Assembly (NCBI RefSeq): GCF_000226095.1
Contig: NC_016475.1
Location: forward strand, 2,232,001 to 2,296,000
Length of the DNA: 64,000 nucleotides
DNA from: Thermothelomyces thermophilus ATCC 42464
Lineage: Eukaryota > Ascomycota > Sordariomycetes > Sordariales > Chaetomiaceae
Direction: 5' to 3'
Shown: in pieces, positions 25,392 to 36,800 of the stretch
How the letters are laid out: the number at the start of each line of letters is the position of its first letter
Position numbering within the stretch: position 1 is the stretch's first letter
Program-made: the position numbers and the translations under genes
Notes under the pieces: generated by a model
Databases searched by the model: none
Seen by the model: the letters and a program-made list of their open reading frames with translations, nothing else
What the model was told of the DNA's origin: nothing

Positions 25392-26281
25392 GATCAACAT
25401 GGACGATTGCCTGGGAATACTTGATGTTCAACCAATGCGGAAATGGCGAGTTTGACAGGCTTTTTGGTCGAGCCAGCACGCGTTACATCCACCATATTTG
25501 GGATCACTAATGGGATGAGGCTGAGCCATGCTGAATAACCTCTGGCGCCTCTCGTCCTGGAGCAAACGGGGCGAATGTGAAACTCGAAGGGACCAGCCGC
25601 TGATATGCAAGGGTTCCCCGCCAAGACTAAGGTTAACGGCTAGGTAGGGCCGCTACTCCACAATCCACATCGCCAATCAATCGAGCTCGGGCCGCGCCGT
25701 TGTGTCGTCCTTTGCTCCTGTCTTGACACTTCAGTGCTTTGACTCCCGGTCGTCATGTTCATCAAGCTCAGAGGCCTTCTCTAAACTATGTTTGTGACAG
25801 ACGACAAGCTTCTGTGAGTTACCAGTGCTGATTTCGAAGGCGGCGATTCCTCGTTGACCGTGATGATCTTCTCTCATGGTCCAGAACGCAGCATCGTTGG
25901 AAGAAAAAACACGGAACCTGCCAAGACAGGCGTGTCCAGTGGATTGAAAATAGAGGAGCGGAGAAACAATGAGAATAAGGTTGTGAAGTGGTGGGACCTG
26001 AGACAACCTCAGTCAGCTGGCGCTCAGAGTTCAATGTGGGTCATGGCCCAACCAGGAAGTGCCCATGATCTCTTTCATCGCTCCCGTTGCTGCCTGGGGC
26101 TCTTTCCTCATCTGTCTCAACTACCTACACTATTCAAGAGACGACTTAGGTGGAGTTTTCCAATGGCCGGCTGCAATTTTATTGAGTCAAAATTTCCATC
26201 CTCGATTAGCCACAAAGTCCAGATTTCTCCCAGATTTGTGGTTCGTCTCCCGATGACCAACACCAACTCCCCTTGTCTGCA
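25392..26281. other. Divergent intergenic region between the P450 and the DRMBL gene
   Basis: About 0.9 kb in which I see no gene or RNA. Open frames at 25731-26034 overlap one another on both strands and show no family signal. Confidence 0.55.
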
Positions 26282-28657
26282 ATGTCGACATTCAACGGCC
26301 TCGTGGCCGAATTCCCCGACATTCGAGGCAAGTCTTGAAGTTTCATAGAGTTTTCCATTTGGAATTCTTAGACTTACCTGCAGTAGTCGACTTCTTCCGC
26401 TCACATCCAGACCTTCGCCCGCCGTTGGCATGTTTCCTGAGCCACATTCATAGCGACCATCTTGCTGGCCTGGAGACCCTTCGGTCGCCATTGTAGGAGG
26501 CGGTTCTATTCCTTGATGGTGGTTCTGATCTGGACGTTTAACCTTCGTTCATAGTGTCTACTGTTCTGCCGCCACCAAGGAGATGCTGCTGCGCCTTGAG
26601 AGGTACCCTTGCCGGATCAACTATGCCAGGGGCATTTTGGAGGCACGCGTTCAAAAGTACCGCCATCTCAGGAACCTGTTTGTGGGTGCCATTACACCGT
26701 GATAAAAGCCGCTATACAACCGCTTACGCTATCCAGAAACCCATACCCCTGAATACACCAACACTTCTTGAACTCGAGCCCGAAAATCATCTACAGGTCA
26801 CTTTGCTGGATGCCAATCATTGCCCAGGTGCCGTCATGTTTTGTAAGCATCCGATATTTGCCCAAGATAATCGTCTACTTACGCTGGACCCATAGTGTTC
26901 GAGGGCCAAGGCAAGGCCGTCCTCTACACTGGAGATGTTAGAGCCGAGCCATGGTTTGTCAACGCGATTGCTCGATCGCCATCTCTGATCGAATACTCTT
27001 CCGGACTCAAAACCATAGACACAATATATCTCGACACGTCCTTCATAGATGATGTTGAGTTTCCCACGAAATCCGAGGGTATCAGCGAGTTGCTTCGCAA
27101 AGTCTCGAGATATCCTAGCGACACCATCTTTCATCTCCAGGCCTGGACGTACGGGTGGGTTCTTCCCGATTGCTAGAACCGTCAAGTTCGCTTTCCAACC
27201 TCCTGGCCAGGTACGAAGACGTGTGGCTCGCTCTCTCAAAAGCCCTAGGCTCTAAGGTACGCAATTGCTCTCTCTCAAGTCATCTTCCGTACATCTGACT
27301 TGCCAGGTCCACGTTGACGAGTACAAATTACTCATGTACCGCTCACTGGTGGCGACACATTCTGACGCCAAGTTTGCGCCCTCTTCACATCTCACCCCTG
27401 AAGCACCTGCATTGGTTGGTTTCAGGTGTGGCAACACCCAGCATTCCGGATGCCTGACCCTCGATGAGACTGTCCGGATTCACAGTTGCGAAAAGGGCAA
27501 TTACTGTTCCACTGTGAGAAATCATCCAGTTGTTTGGATCCGTCCCATCATTACCCGACTTCCCGACGGTCAAGATGTACTAGAAGTTGGTGTTGGGGGA
27601 GGGGCCCAGGATCTGGAGCGGGAAGCAGAGCTTGACTACCTCACTCCGGGTGACGTAAAGGCGCTCATGGAAGCGTAAGTTGAAGTATTATACGAAGGAC
27701 TTCCATAGCTGACTTGACAGGCTGGGCGATGTCGATTGTATCTCCAACGATCTGCGCGAACGGCTCGGTCAGTTCCTTCTCGGGGCTATCGCTAGCGGCC
27801 GTAAGGTCCCTATTGAACTGAAGAGTACCGCCTTCCGGGATAGCAACGAAACAGAACTCATCAACGGTCTGCAAGGAATAGCAAGCAAGCTCAAGATGCG
27901 TAGCGAACGTCTTTCAACAAACCAGTACCAACCGCTCCCGAACATCATCACGTTCCCGTACTCCCGCCATTCTTCTTATCCAGAACTCTGCCGTTTTGTT
28001 AGTAAATTCAAGCCCAGGGATGTGTGGCCTTGTACGGTCGATGTCCCCCGGTGGTTGCGTGAAGGTACCAGTCTTGCCAGGATCCGTCTCCATGAGCGAG
28101 CACTGACACTGATATCAGGCATCACAGTCGAACAACTCTTTTCGCCGCATTGCTCTGGAGATGAATTTCGGCACGACCAAGCCATGACAGAGCGGTTTAA
28201 GAAACATGATCTTGACGTTCCCGTCAGTTTGAACAGCCAGAGCGCTGCCTCGGTGAGCAATGCGGGCCTTTCCACCCAATCTTCTGCGTCAGTACCAGAT
28301 CGCCACAGAGAGCCATCGACGCCTTTAGAAGGTGACTATCATCGATCTGCTACCAACGTCGTACTGGGCTCTCACGTCCTGGAGGTCGACAACTTCGAAA
28401 CCGTTGGATCTGCCGAAGAGCTTGCAAGCTTAGCAGATGTTGATCCTACAAGCCTTCAAGATTCGCAAGACTCGACCCTTTCAGACTTTGCCCTTGATAC
28501 TCGCCTGCAAGCCTTCCGAACCGTCCTCGACAACGCCAAGGGCAGAGTCGGAGGGGAGGTGCGGCTGCTGTCAACAACCGATCACCACTCCACAATAGAA
28601 CCCGAGCTCGGTCTCGAGGTGACCCAAACGTCCAGTTCTGGGGGTCCATCAACATGA
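26282..28657 (+). CDS. Metallo-beta-lactamase/beta-CASP DNA repair nuclease (Artemis/SNM1 type)
   Basis: Nine exons (26282-26327, 26384-26492, 26555-26681, 26737-26842, 26896-27154, 27211-27256, 27307-27674, 27721-28064, 28119-28657) give 647 residues. The family cleaves DNA hairpins, ends or crosslinked strands in the nucleus. Motif 2 is FLSHIHSDHLAGLE with His36, His38, Asp40 and His41; motif 3 is LLDANHCPGAVMF; motif 4 is AVLYTGDVRAEPW; the beta-CASP part contains IYLDTSF and FHLQAWTYGYEDVW. The lactamase fold begins within 20 residues of the start, as in Artemis; Pso2/SNM1 proteins usually have a long N-terminal region with a zinc finger. The last 180 residues are Ser/Thr/Asp-rich. Intron 1 has a GC donor (GCAAGT). 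The last intron (28065-28118) is 54 nt and free of stops. Confidence 0.83.
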
Positions 28658-29275
28658 GCTGAGTTGATATGGTTTCAACAGAGAGCAGCTACTTTCTGCT
28701 CCCTGACTTGTGAACGCTCTCGGGCGATCAATTGCCGATCCCCGCAATGGACCCCAGGACGTGGGCCTCGATCTGGTTGCGAATACAACAACACTGTCCG
28801 GCCCGAAACCGTCCATAACAATTATTCCACAAATCCGCCGTGAGCCCGGCTTCGCCAAGACGAGTAAACCTGGTTCAGCAACACCATGCCCGGGCTCCAA
28901 CCAGACACAGCAAAACGCTATTACGCCAGAGCGCCCTACCTAACAAGGCTCGTTTCTTTCGCCGATATGCGCTCAAATAAAAACGCGAGATTAGCCAGCA
29001 GCATGTAGCAACGCCGGGAGTCAGTTTGAGCCTAGATGCAACACAACTTTGCACAAGCGACGGTGGGGACGCTGCTCCCCAACTGACAATGCCCTCTTGT
29101 GCCGTTAGCTGGACTGAGCCGTGGTAGGCTGTGAAGACATATATGTAAAGTGCCACCATTCAGCATTGGCCCGCTTCCGCGCCGAAACTTTTATTCCCTC
29201 AACACCTGGGGTCTTAGCATCAACCGTTAGCTTCTCAGTTCTGTGCCTTCAGGGGCGGCGCAAACAGTCCTTACA
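28658..29275. other. Intergenic region upstream of the second GH43
   Basis: The 3' region of the nuclease gene and the promoter of the GH43 lie here. I see no additional gene. Confidence 0.55.
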
Positions 29276-30512
29276 ATGGCAAGGCTAAGATCTGTAACGC
29301 TGGGTGCCTTCATGACACTGTTCTCACCATGGGCATGTTTGGTTTTTGGACTTGCTGTCGACGTTGCGGGCCATAGTAGTCAAGTGGCTGCACGGGCAGA
29401 CCCGAACTTGGCTGGTTACTTGGGCGTCTTCTTTCTCGGAGCTGACCCGTACGTCTACTTTTATCTCAGCAATGGAAACAACCCTGTCTCCTTCAGGGCC
29501 TTGAATGGAGGCTCGCCAATCATAAAGCCAACGAAAGGCACCGGGGGAGTCCGAGACCCGACCATTATTCCAGGAGGTGGAAGCGAAGCCGGCAAGAAGT
29601 GGTACATCATCGGGACAGATCTAGACATTGGCAAGGTGAGCTCGGTCCAGGCGCAGGTTGAAAATGCATTTTGCGCTTTGTTCTGACGTTCGAACAGACA
29701 ACGTGGGATGCGGCGCAGCGAACCGGATCAAGAGGGATCTTTGTGTGGGAAAGCACCGACTTGATTAACTGGGGTAACGAAAGACTCGTCGAGGTGGAAG
29801 ATGCCACCGCCGGCATGGTTTGGGCTCCAGAGGCAATCTGGGATCCCGCGAAAGGTATGGCATTTCTCATCAGGCACGCCATGAACATAGCTAGCTGACT
29901 GTCATAGGCCAATACCTGGTTCACTGGGCATCCAAATTCGTGAGGAGCTATCACGGGAATCGTGCTCGTGGTGCAACACGCACTGACTTTCTGTAGTACT
30001 CGACCTCCGACCCGAGCCACACCGGCTCTCCTTCCAACATTCGCATCCGCTACGCCTACACCAGCGACTTCAAAACCTTCACCTCCCCGCAAACCCTCAT
30101 CGACAAAAACCCCACTAATATCATCGACTTGACTATTCTCCCGATCAATGGCACGGACTCGAACTCCTTCCTTCGGTTCATGAAAGACGAGACACGTAAA
30201 ACAGTCTTTGTCGAGGTCTCCGACACCGGGCTCTTCGGCACGTGGACTAGGCCAGGCGGCGATTCGGCAATCATCCAGCAGGGCGTAGAGGGTCCGGCGG
30301 CGTACTGGGACAACACAACTCCGGGGAAAGCACACCTTCTGCTGGATTTTTACGGGCAGGACGGTTACAGGCCGTTTGAGAGCACCAATCCGGGCAGCAA
30401 CAGCGGATGGACAGGAAGCGATAGGTCGGCATTTCCAACGAATTTGAGGCATGGGAGTGTGTTGCCGGTGGATCAAGCGGCTTATGAGACGTTAAACGCG
30501 CGGTGGGGTTAG
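29276..30512 (+). CDS. Secreted glycoside hydrolase family 43, arabinofuranosidase-like
   Basis: Exons 29276-29635, 29698-29854, 29908-29939 and 29997-30512 (introns 62, 53 and 57 nt) encode 354 residues. The second Met (MARLRSVTLGAFM) is taken as start because a hydrophobic signal segment follows; an in-frame ATG at 29243 adds 11 residues. Family hallmarks are GGVRDPTII (Asp94, likely general base), MVWAPEAIWDPAKGQYLVHWAS, NIIDLTILP (likely pKa modulator) and GVEGPAAYWD (likely general acid Glu). It is a single five-bladed propeller without an extra domain and shares little with the GH43 at 20.8-23.4 kb, so the two belong to different subfamilies and are not recent duplicates. Related fungal proteins are annotated as arabinanase or exo-arabinofuranosidase; activity here is inferred. 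Confidence 0.85.
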
Positions 30513-31849
30513 GGACGGGTGTGTGAAAGTAGTCTGGCTTGAATATGGCTGGGTTGGGAGGTGGTGCTAAGATGCAAAATTTACTTCAGGGGTTCTCGAA
30601 GGTACAGGCTTCCGTGGACCAAGTTGCTTCCCAGGTCGGAACTTGAGAGAAAGTGAGAAAGGGGCGGCCCAAACAGTCCAACACGGCGCTAACGTCGGGA
30701 TACTGGAGGCGGGAAGCTTTCTTCGATTGAGGTTCTTGTCCACCAGCAACATGACAGGCTCGGACAAGAGAGGGATGAGAAAATGCAAGACAACTTGCAC
30801 CTTCTTGCACCTCACAGGACTGGGTCCACAAAAGGCATCAAAAAACTGTCTCAGGATCTCATCTGTTCATGCCACCAGACCGGAAATACGAGTATAAAAG
30901 CAGATATTATCACTATCAACCTAAACTGGGCCAGTCAACGCCTCCAGAACAGCTATTGAAAGGATCGTCGAAGCCAGGTAGCCCCTCCTACTCCAACATT
31001 AACAGGGTATCTCGTCGCATACATCGGCGCCGTCAAAGCCTCGTAAGCCGCAGCACAGTTCGAAAGAGGAGAGCAAGAATATGAAGAGGGGACCGAGGCA
31101 AAAGTTATTTTGCTGGGGCTAAAAGGGAGTGTGTGCATATGTATGTGTGGGTGTGTATGGGTGTGTGTGTTTATGTGAAAGTCAGGGAAGAAAGGGGGAA
31201 AGCATAATAGGAACCGCCCAATCAAAATTCCGGCCCGACCTGTCCGACTCCGGGGATATTACTCTGAGTACCCAGTCTCTATGCCTTGTCTGTACCTGCC
31301 AACAGTAGGATCGATGAAATGTCGAGGGTGAAGGTATGATGATCTGTTTTGGTGGGGAGAGGGGAGAGAGGTAGGAAAGAATGAATAGTACCGAGGAACT
31401 CAACCACCACGCGTGCCGCAATCGAATCGGCCGGGCCAGCAGCTGGCTCCATGGAGCGAAATGGTGCTCTGATTGCTGGATACCGCGTTGTGTCGTCCAT
31501 CCCCTCCCTTCGGTTCTGCGGTGGACATCAATGCCCAACGAGACTTTCGCAGATGAACGAGATAGTGTCACGGTGAGACGGAGGAGAGTGCCGTTTCAGT
31601 CCCCAAGAAGGGCCATCGGCCTTTCTTCCGCCATGCAGGGCCGGCGAGCACTGCACTGACTGGTAACCCAGCAGCAACGATAACCGCCTCCGGAAAGGTC
31701 CCTTCCGACCCTCAAGGTTAACAATACCTTGGATCTTGTCCTTTTTTCCTCTTTCGCTCCTTGCCCTTTTCTTAATTTCCCTCCTTCTTCTCTCTCTCTC
31801 TGAAGTTGTTTCTTTTATCCATGTGCATTCAATCATCGATCTCTGCAGC
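30513..31849. other. Convergent intergenic region between GH43 and the velvet gene
   Basis: Both 3' ends face this 1.3-kb stretch. A GTGTATG-type run lies at 31130-31170 and a CT run at 31788-31800. No convincing gene is seen. Confidence 0.55.
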
Positions 31850-31957
31850 TCAAGGTCTGTCCAAGTCCAACCCCCCTAGCCCGGCCCCAACCCCGACGAT
31901 TCCCAACCCTGCCGCAGCACCGGGATGTGGATGATGATGAGCATTGGCAGCGGCGGC

Positions 31958-31993
<36 letters not shown>

Positions 31994-33824
31994 GTGATGC
32001 TCCCCTCCGTGCGCCGTCACCGCCGGATGATAAGGCAAGCTCGTCCCTTGCGACACTGCGGCGGCGGCGGCGGCGGCAAACATGGCTTGCTGCCCGCCGT
32101 GCCCTGGGTGTGTCGGGTACGGATAAGCAGCGCCGCCGCCGCCGATTGTGGGGCTCCTCCTTGTGCCGCCGCCGCTTCCGGCAGTTCCATGCAAGAAGGT
32201 GGACGTTGCCGAGCCCGGCCCCGCGGCCGCCGGCGAGTGCGGCGGGAGGTGCGTCGTGTCGAGGCGCGGCATGGAGCCGTAGGGCGAGGGCACGGGAGGA
32301 AGGACGGCGGGTTGGGAGGGGATGGTGGTGGTGTAGCTGCTGCTGCTGCTGGTGGTTATTGTTGATGTGAGAGGGTAGATGGAGCCGAGAGGATCGGGGA
32401 CGGTACGCGGACCCGAATGGGGATGGGGGTGGTGGTGGGTGTAGGTATGATATGCGTCGGTCTCATAACCGCCGCCACTGCCACCTGAGAGGTGTGGGCT
32501 GTCTGGGGTGCCATCCATGCGGGCGCGTTTAAGCGGCTTCTGGTCGTCGTAGGGGGTATAGCCGTATGGGCTGGAGGCGTACTCGCCGGCGCGCATCTGG
32601 GGAGATTCGGAGTAGTAGCTGCGAGAGCGGTCCAGCTGAGCTTGGTCGTGGAGGGAGTCTACGCGGCGGAGATGATGCGGAGAGTGGCCGTTGGGGCTAA
32701 GGTCATGGTTCGCGTCATGCGGCAGGTAGCCGTGTATCCCCTGGGAGGCGCGGATCTGCTCCGCCTGGCTGATGGTGCGTTTTTTTGTCGAGACGGTGCG
32801 CGAGTCCTTTCGGAGCCGGAGGCGCACCCCTTGGTCGCTAAATGAGCGCGTGAGAAAGGTGGACTCGGCAAGCCCGGGGAACGTCTTGGTCGCGTAGACG
32901 ACAAATGGGTCCGAGACGGTGCGAGACAGCAGCCAACACTCCTTCTCGGCCAGTCGCAACTCGTAGAGAATGAACGCGAGGCGGTAGGTGCCCACCCTTC
33001 TCACGGACAAGTCACCAAACACGAAGAAACCCCCTTGGCTATTGTCGGTGTCTTTCAGGCTGTAGAGCGACGAAACAAGGGTACCTGTGAGGTCGCTTTC
33101 CTTGGGTGCCGATTGATCGTCTTGACTGTCCTCGTCACCCTTGCGGATGAGCCTGGCGGTAAGGATCAGGTACGGGTTTTGGAGGAAGGTCCTGGCCGGG
33201 TCCTTCCTAGGGTTGACCAAGAGCTGCACGATGGGTGGCGGATCAATCGGTTTTCTCTCTGCTCGTTGTGTCAGTGCATCGGGGGTCCCGGTCAGGGGAA
33301 TGGAGAATGAGGCATCAGCGAGGAGGGTTACCTTTACCCTTACCAATGGCGACGCAGGCATACTTGGGCTGCTGCCGTACCGCCAACTCGAAGTCACGTT
33401 GCCCTAATGTGTACATCATTGTGTGGATATTGATTTAAGGTTCTCAGGCGCGAGATTGAATGCAGATTAAAAGGCTACCAGGCGTCCTGCGCAAGCGGCG
33501 GATCCGGCGGGCGCTGCAAGTGTGTGTGTGTTGCCGTCCTCGCCAGGAGGTCGAATCTGTTGTCTGGCGCCTTAACTGAGTGAGGACTAATACCTCGTGG
33601 TTGAGATGTAACTAGCAAAAGCTCTGCGAGTTTTACCCAGTTAGCTGAGCGAAAGGAGGTGCACAGTTCAAGCGGGAAAACTGAGCGTGGAGGGCAATAA
33701 GGCGTGACGCGAAGGAGCGCAGGCGCGGAGGGGAGAACTCACCGAAACACGCAGCAGCAGGAGCTGATGCAGGCCGGTTGACGCTGTCCAGCAGTTGCGA
33801 CCGCACGTTGGTCCCCAGAGGCAT
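31850..33824 (-). CDS. vosA: Velvet-domain developmental regulator, VosA type
   Basis: Exons 33824-33743, 33403-33332 and 33258-31850 encode 520 residues; phases agree. Velvet proteins are nuclear DNA-binding regulators of spore formation, light response and secondary metabolism. The velvet domain runs from DFELAVRQQPKYACVAIGKG through ERKPIDPPPIVQLLVNP, FLQNPYLILTARL, TGTLVSSLYSLKD, GGFFVFGDLSVRRVGTYRLA and FPGLAESTFLTRSFSDQGVR. The KERKPIDPPP and ESTFLxRSFxDQGV blocks fit VosA better than VeA or VelB; VelC is the main alternative. A basic KKRT stretch (nuclear signal) follows. The C-terminus is rich in His, Tyr, Pro and Ala with a run of 15 Ala. Intron 1 is long (339 nt), and its final bases contain two in-frame ATGs. 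The upstream region is unusually long. Confidence 0.8.
31957..31992. repeat. GCN/CAG triplet run encoding poly-Ala
   Basis: The plus strand reads CAG/GGC triplets; on the minus strand, in frame with the velvet gene, they are GCT/GCC codons that give 15 consecutive Ala near the C-terminus. It is a likely length-variable site. Confidence 0.85.
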
Positions 33825-36800
33825 CGATCTTTGTGGGCGGAAAGGTTGACCCGGGGGGGGGGGGGGGGGGATAGAACACAGAGCGACGGGAGTCTGTCGT
33901 GGCCTGTAAAGAAATGGAGGCTGCGCTGCTGCGGCAGGCCCTCCGCGAGCTGTAAGATAGTCGAAAAGAAGCCTGGACTATGTGATGATCGAGCCGAACA
34001 GCGAATTCCAGGTGTAAGTCCCCAGAGCGTGTCGTTTCCGCTCTGTCCACCCGTGCAGTTGCCGAACCAAACAACCTATTATCCAGCCCCGTTTCTCAAA
34101 GGTTTCGCTTTTTTCCCCCTCTGCTCCTGTATTTCCTCCTTGTTTCCCGCTAGGGCCCTCTACCGGTACCAAGCCTTTCCTCCTAGAGTAGAGAGGGGCG
34201 CTCCCAATGGAGGGGTGGCGACCTGTGAACACGGCCCTGCAGGCGTTGACCTGAAGCAGGACAACTTAGAGTTTGTTCTTGACACAAATGAGATTCTTTT
34301 AAAGTTTGTCGAAGCAGCGGCAGTCGGAGCAGCCGAGCGACCGCCCGGGGGGCAAGATAGACTTTTGAACGCCCGACGTATCAAGGAGGGGCAGTAAGCA
34401 GGGGCCAAGACAAGGAAGTAGCCCACCGCTGCAGCTTCACCAGGGTGTTGCAGATGGGATGGCAGTGTGCAACTCCGACGGACTGGGCAGGCCAGGTAAG
34501 AAATGTAATGCCGTGTCTGACGTGTATTGCCCAACGTTTTCGTCCTCGACAAGACGTCTCGTGGCAGGGGGGGCGGTCCGGTTCGGTTCGGAGACTGGGG
34601 TTGACGTTCTCCAGACCGGTGCAAAACGAAGATCAGACGGGGGTTAGAGGAGGGAGGTCGATCAGATATACTCGAATGCCCAGGTATAACTAACTGAATG
34701 CTAAGCTCCTGCGTAGAGTGCACACAGAAACTCGATGTTATGGAGGAGTCGAGACGAGGAGGACGGCAGGGGAGCCCGGAATACCACCCATCCAGTGCCG
34801 TTGGCTACCCTGGAGGAAGGGCAGACCTTCATAACAAAAATGACTACCAGTAGTGATATGATTGACTGGAGGATGATGTCTTGGTGAGCTGCCAGGACGA
34901 CCGTTTCTTTGGCCACATCCGGATAATCTTGCCATGAACGCCCCCCTCTCCCCTCCGAGGTACCCAAGTCTCGCAGGTCAAGGGCCTCCTCCGCATCCAA
35001 AGGGACCAGGGATCCAAGCAGGACGATGGGTGGCGCGGAGCCGCGGTGGAGAGGAGTGTTCTGGGCTTGCCGAACTCCACGCAGTACACCCGCGAGGACT
35101 GCGGTCGCGCTTGATTCCAACGGGTCCCGCACGGCAGCACCCAAAGTCGTCATTGCTGCCAACAGAACACCCGACCAGGGAATGGAAATGGGTGTGGAAA
35201 GGGAGCGCAGGGCGGACCAGGGGTGGGTCAATGTGCCAACGCCCGCACCGTGGTCGACTGACAGACGGGAAGTGCTTGGCTGCGTTTGCGGCCCTGAATC
35301 TCGTCTTCTACGAGAGACGGATGGCCAGAATCGCTCCGCGTCCTTGGTGTATGGCTCTATCTCTCGCCAGGTTTCTAACAAAACAAACAGCCGCGCCGTC
35401 ATCTGGAGAGCCGTCCTTATTCTTTTTCTTCTTCTCCTGTCCTTTTTTTTCTTGCCACGAACGAGAACCATATCTTGAAGAACCCGTGGGAAACCTTTTT
35501 TGGTGGGCTGAGTTGCATGTTAAAACACGTACCAGGTACATACATACGTGCCAAGGTGACCATGCTCTTTTGGATAAATGTGCCGGAAGTCGGCCTGGGG
35601 TCCCGCCACCAAGGAAAGGTGCTACTGGCGTCAACCGGCACCCCCTTGTAGACCCTTCCTCGTGCTTAACAAGCAGGGATAGTGCCCAAGAAAACTCCGA
35701 GGATATTTGTACAGGTATGTATGTATGGTACATGCATGCCCAGTACCCTGCAGGAATTGGTGTTCCGCGCCTCCCCGCAGAGAAAGGTGCACACATGCCG
35801 GGTCACGGCGAGGTCCTTTGAGCACCATGTCCCGTTGTAAGTGCTGGGGCCGAGAGGTCGCAATCTGGCTTGCTCTGCATAACCTGCAGGACTCGTCTGC
35901 TATGCCCAACTTCGTGTAGTTATTGCATCAATGGTTTTCGCTGTCGAGCTGGACATCTTTCATCTCTGCTTCCTGCCACCTTGTTCCTTCTGCCCTATCG
36001 TGTATGCCCGCCCTTCAAGAGCAGTCCCAGGTTTTACTGCTGAGTGTCGCAGTGCCGGGGAGAGAAACGGCGGCCAATGGCCTGGTTGGCGCCCGTTGCC
36101 TTTTTTTTCTTTTCTCGAACACTTGCATGTCCGGCATTGATGAACGATCCACAGTTAACTGAGCTTTCGACTGTCTGTGCGTTGTGTCCATGCATGAGCG
36201 AAGGAGTTGGCCCTAAGCCTTTTTGAGCCTTATGAACTGGCCCTTTCCGTCTCATTTGAGTTGAAGCGGCTCTCTTGATCCAACGCACTGTCCGGGTACC
36301 CATTCATCCGGCCTGCTCCTGGAAGTGTGGTGTAACCCTGCTGTGTATTTGTTCGGAGTCTGCCCCTCCTTCTCCGGGTGATCCGAGCTCGATTCGAGGT
36401 TCGGGTTGCGGGCTGGGCTTTGAAGACTTGCGGGAGCAAAGGGGCATGGCTAACTCGTCCAACCTCGCAAGCCCCCCGTCTTCCAGAAGCTCGAGTCTGT
36501 GTTTTCGTATGCTGTTAGCTGCCCATCAAACCGTTGCATGGAACTGGCAGTGCATGACTCAGATTCAGGTACATGCCAGATTACCCGCTAATGCAACAGC
36601 GGTAACGTTATGTCAAAGTAGGAACATGCGTCTCGCGTTGAGTCGGTTGCTTCACGGTTTTCCGTTCTCGTAGCTGACCAACCTAACGAGCATCTATGTC
36701 GTCACCGGTTTTGTTGTGACAACGCTCAAAAAGCCGCCGCCACTTCAAGCAAAGGCGTTTAGAAACCAGAGCAACTATCGACGGGTCCCGCTCGAGACGC

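Noticed and set aside
33795-34397. 200-codon open frame on the plus strand
   Set aside because: It overlaps the first exon of the velvet gene in antisense and crosses a G-run; nothing supports a protein.
34701-35471. 256-codon open frame on the minus strand upstream of the velvet gene
   Set aside because: Sequence has no family features, is overlapped by a 295-codon frame on the other strand and lacks plausible splice partners; likely chance.
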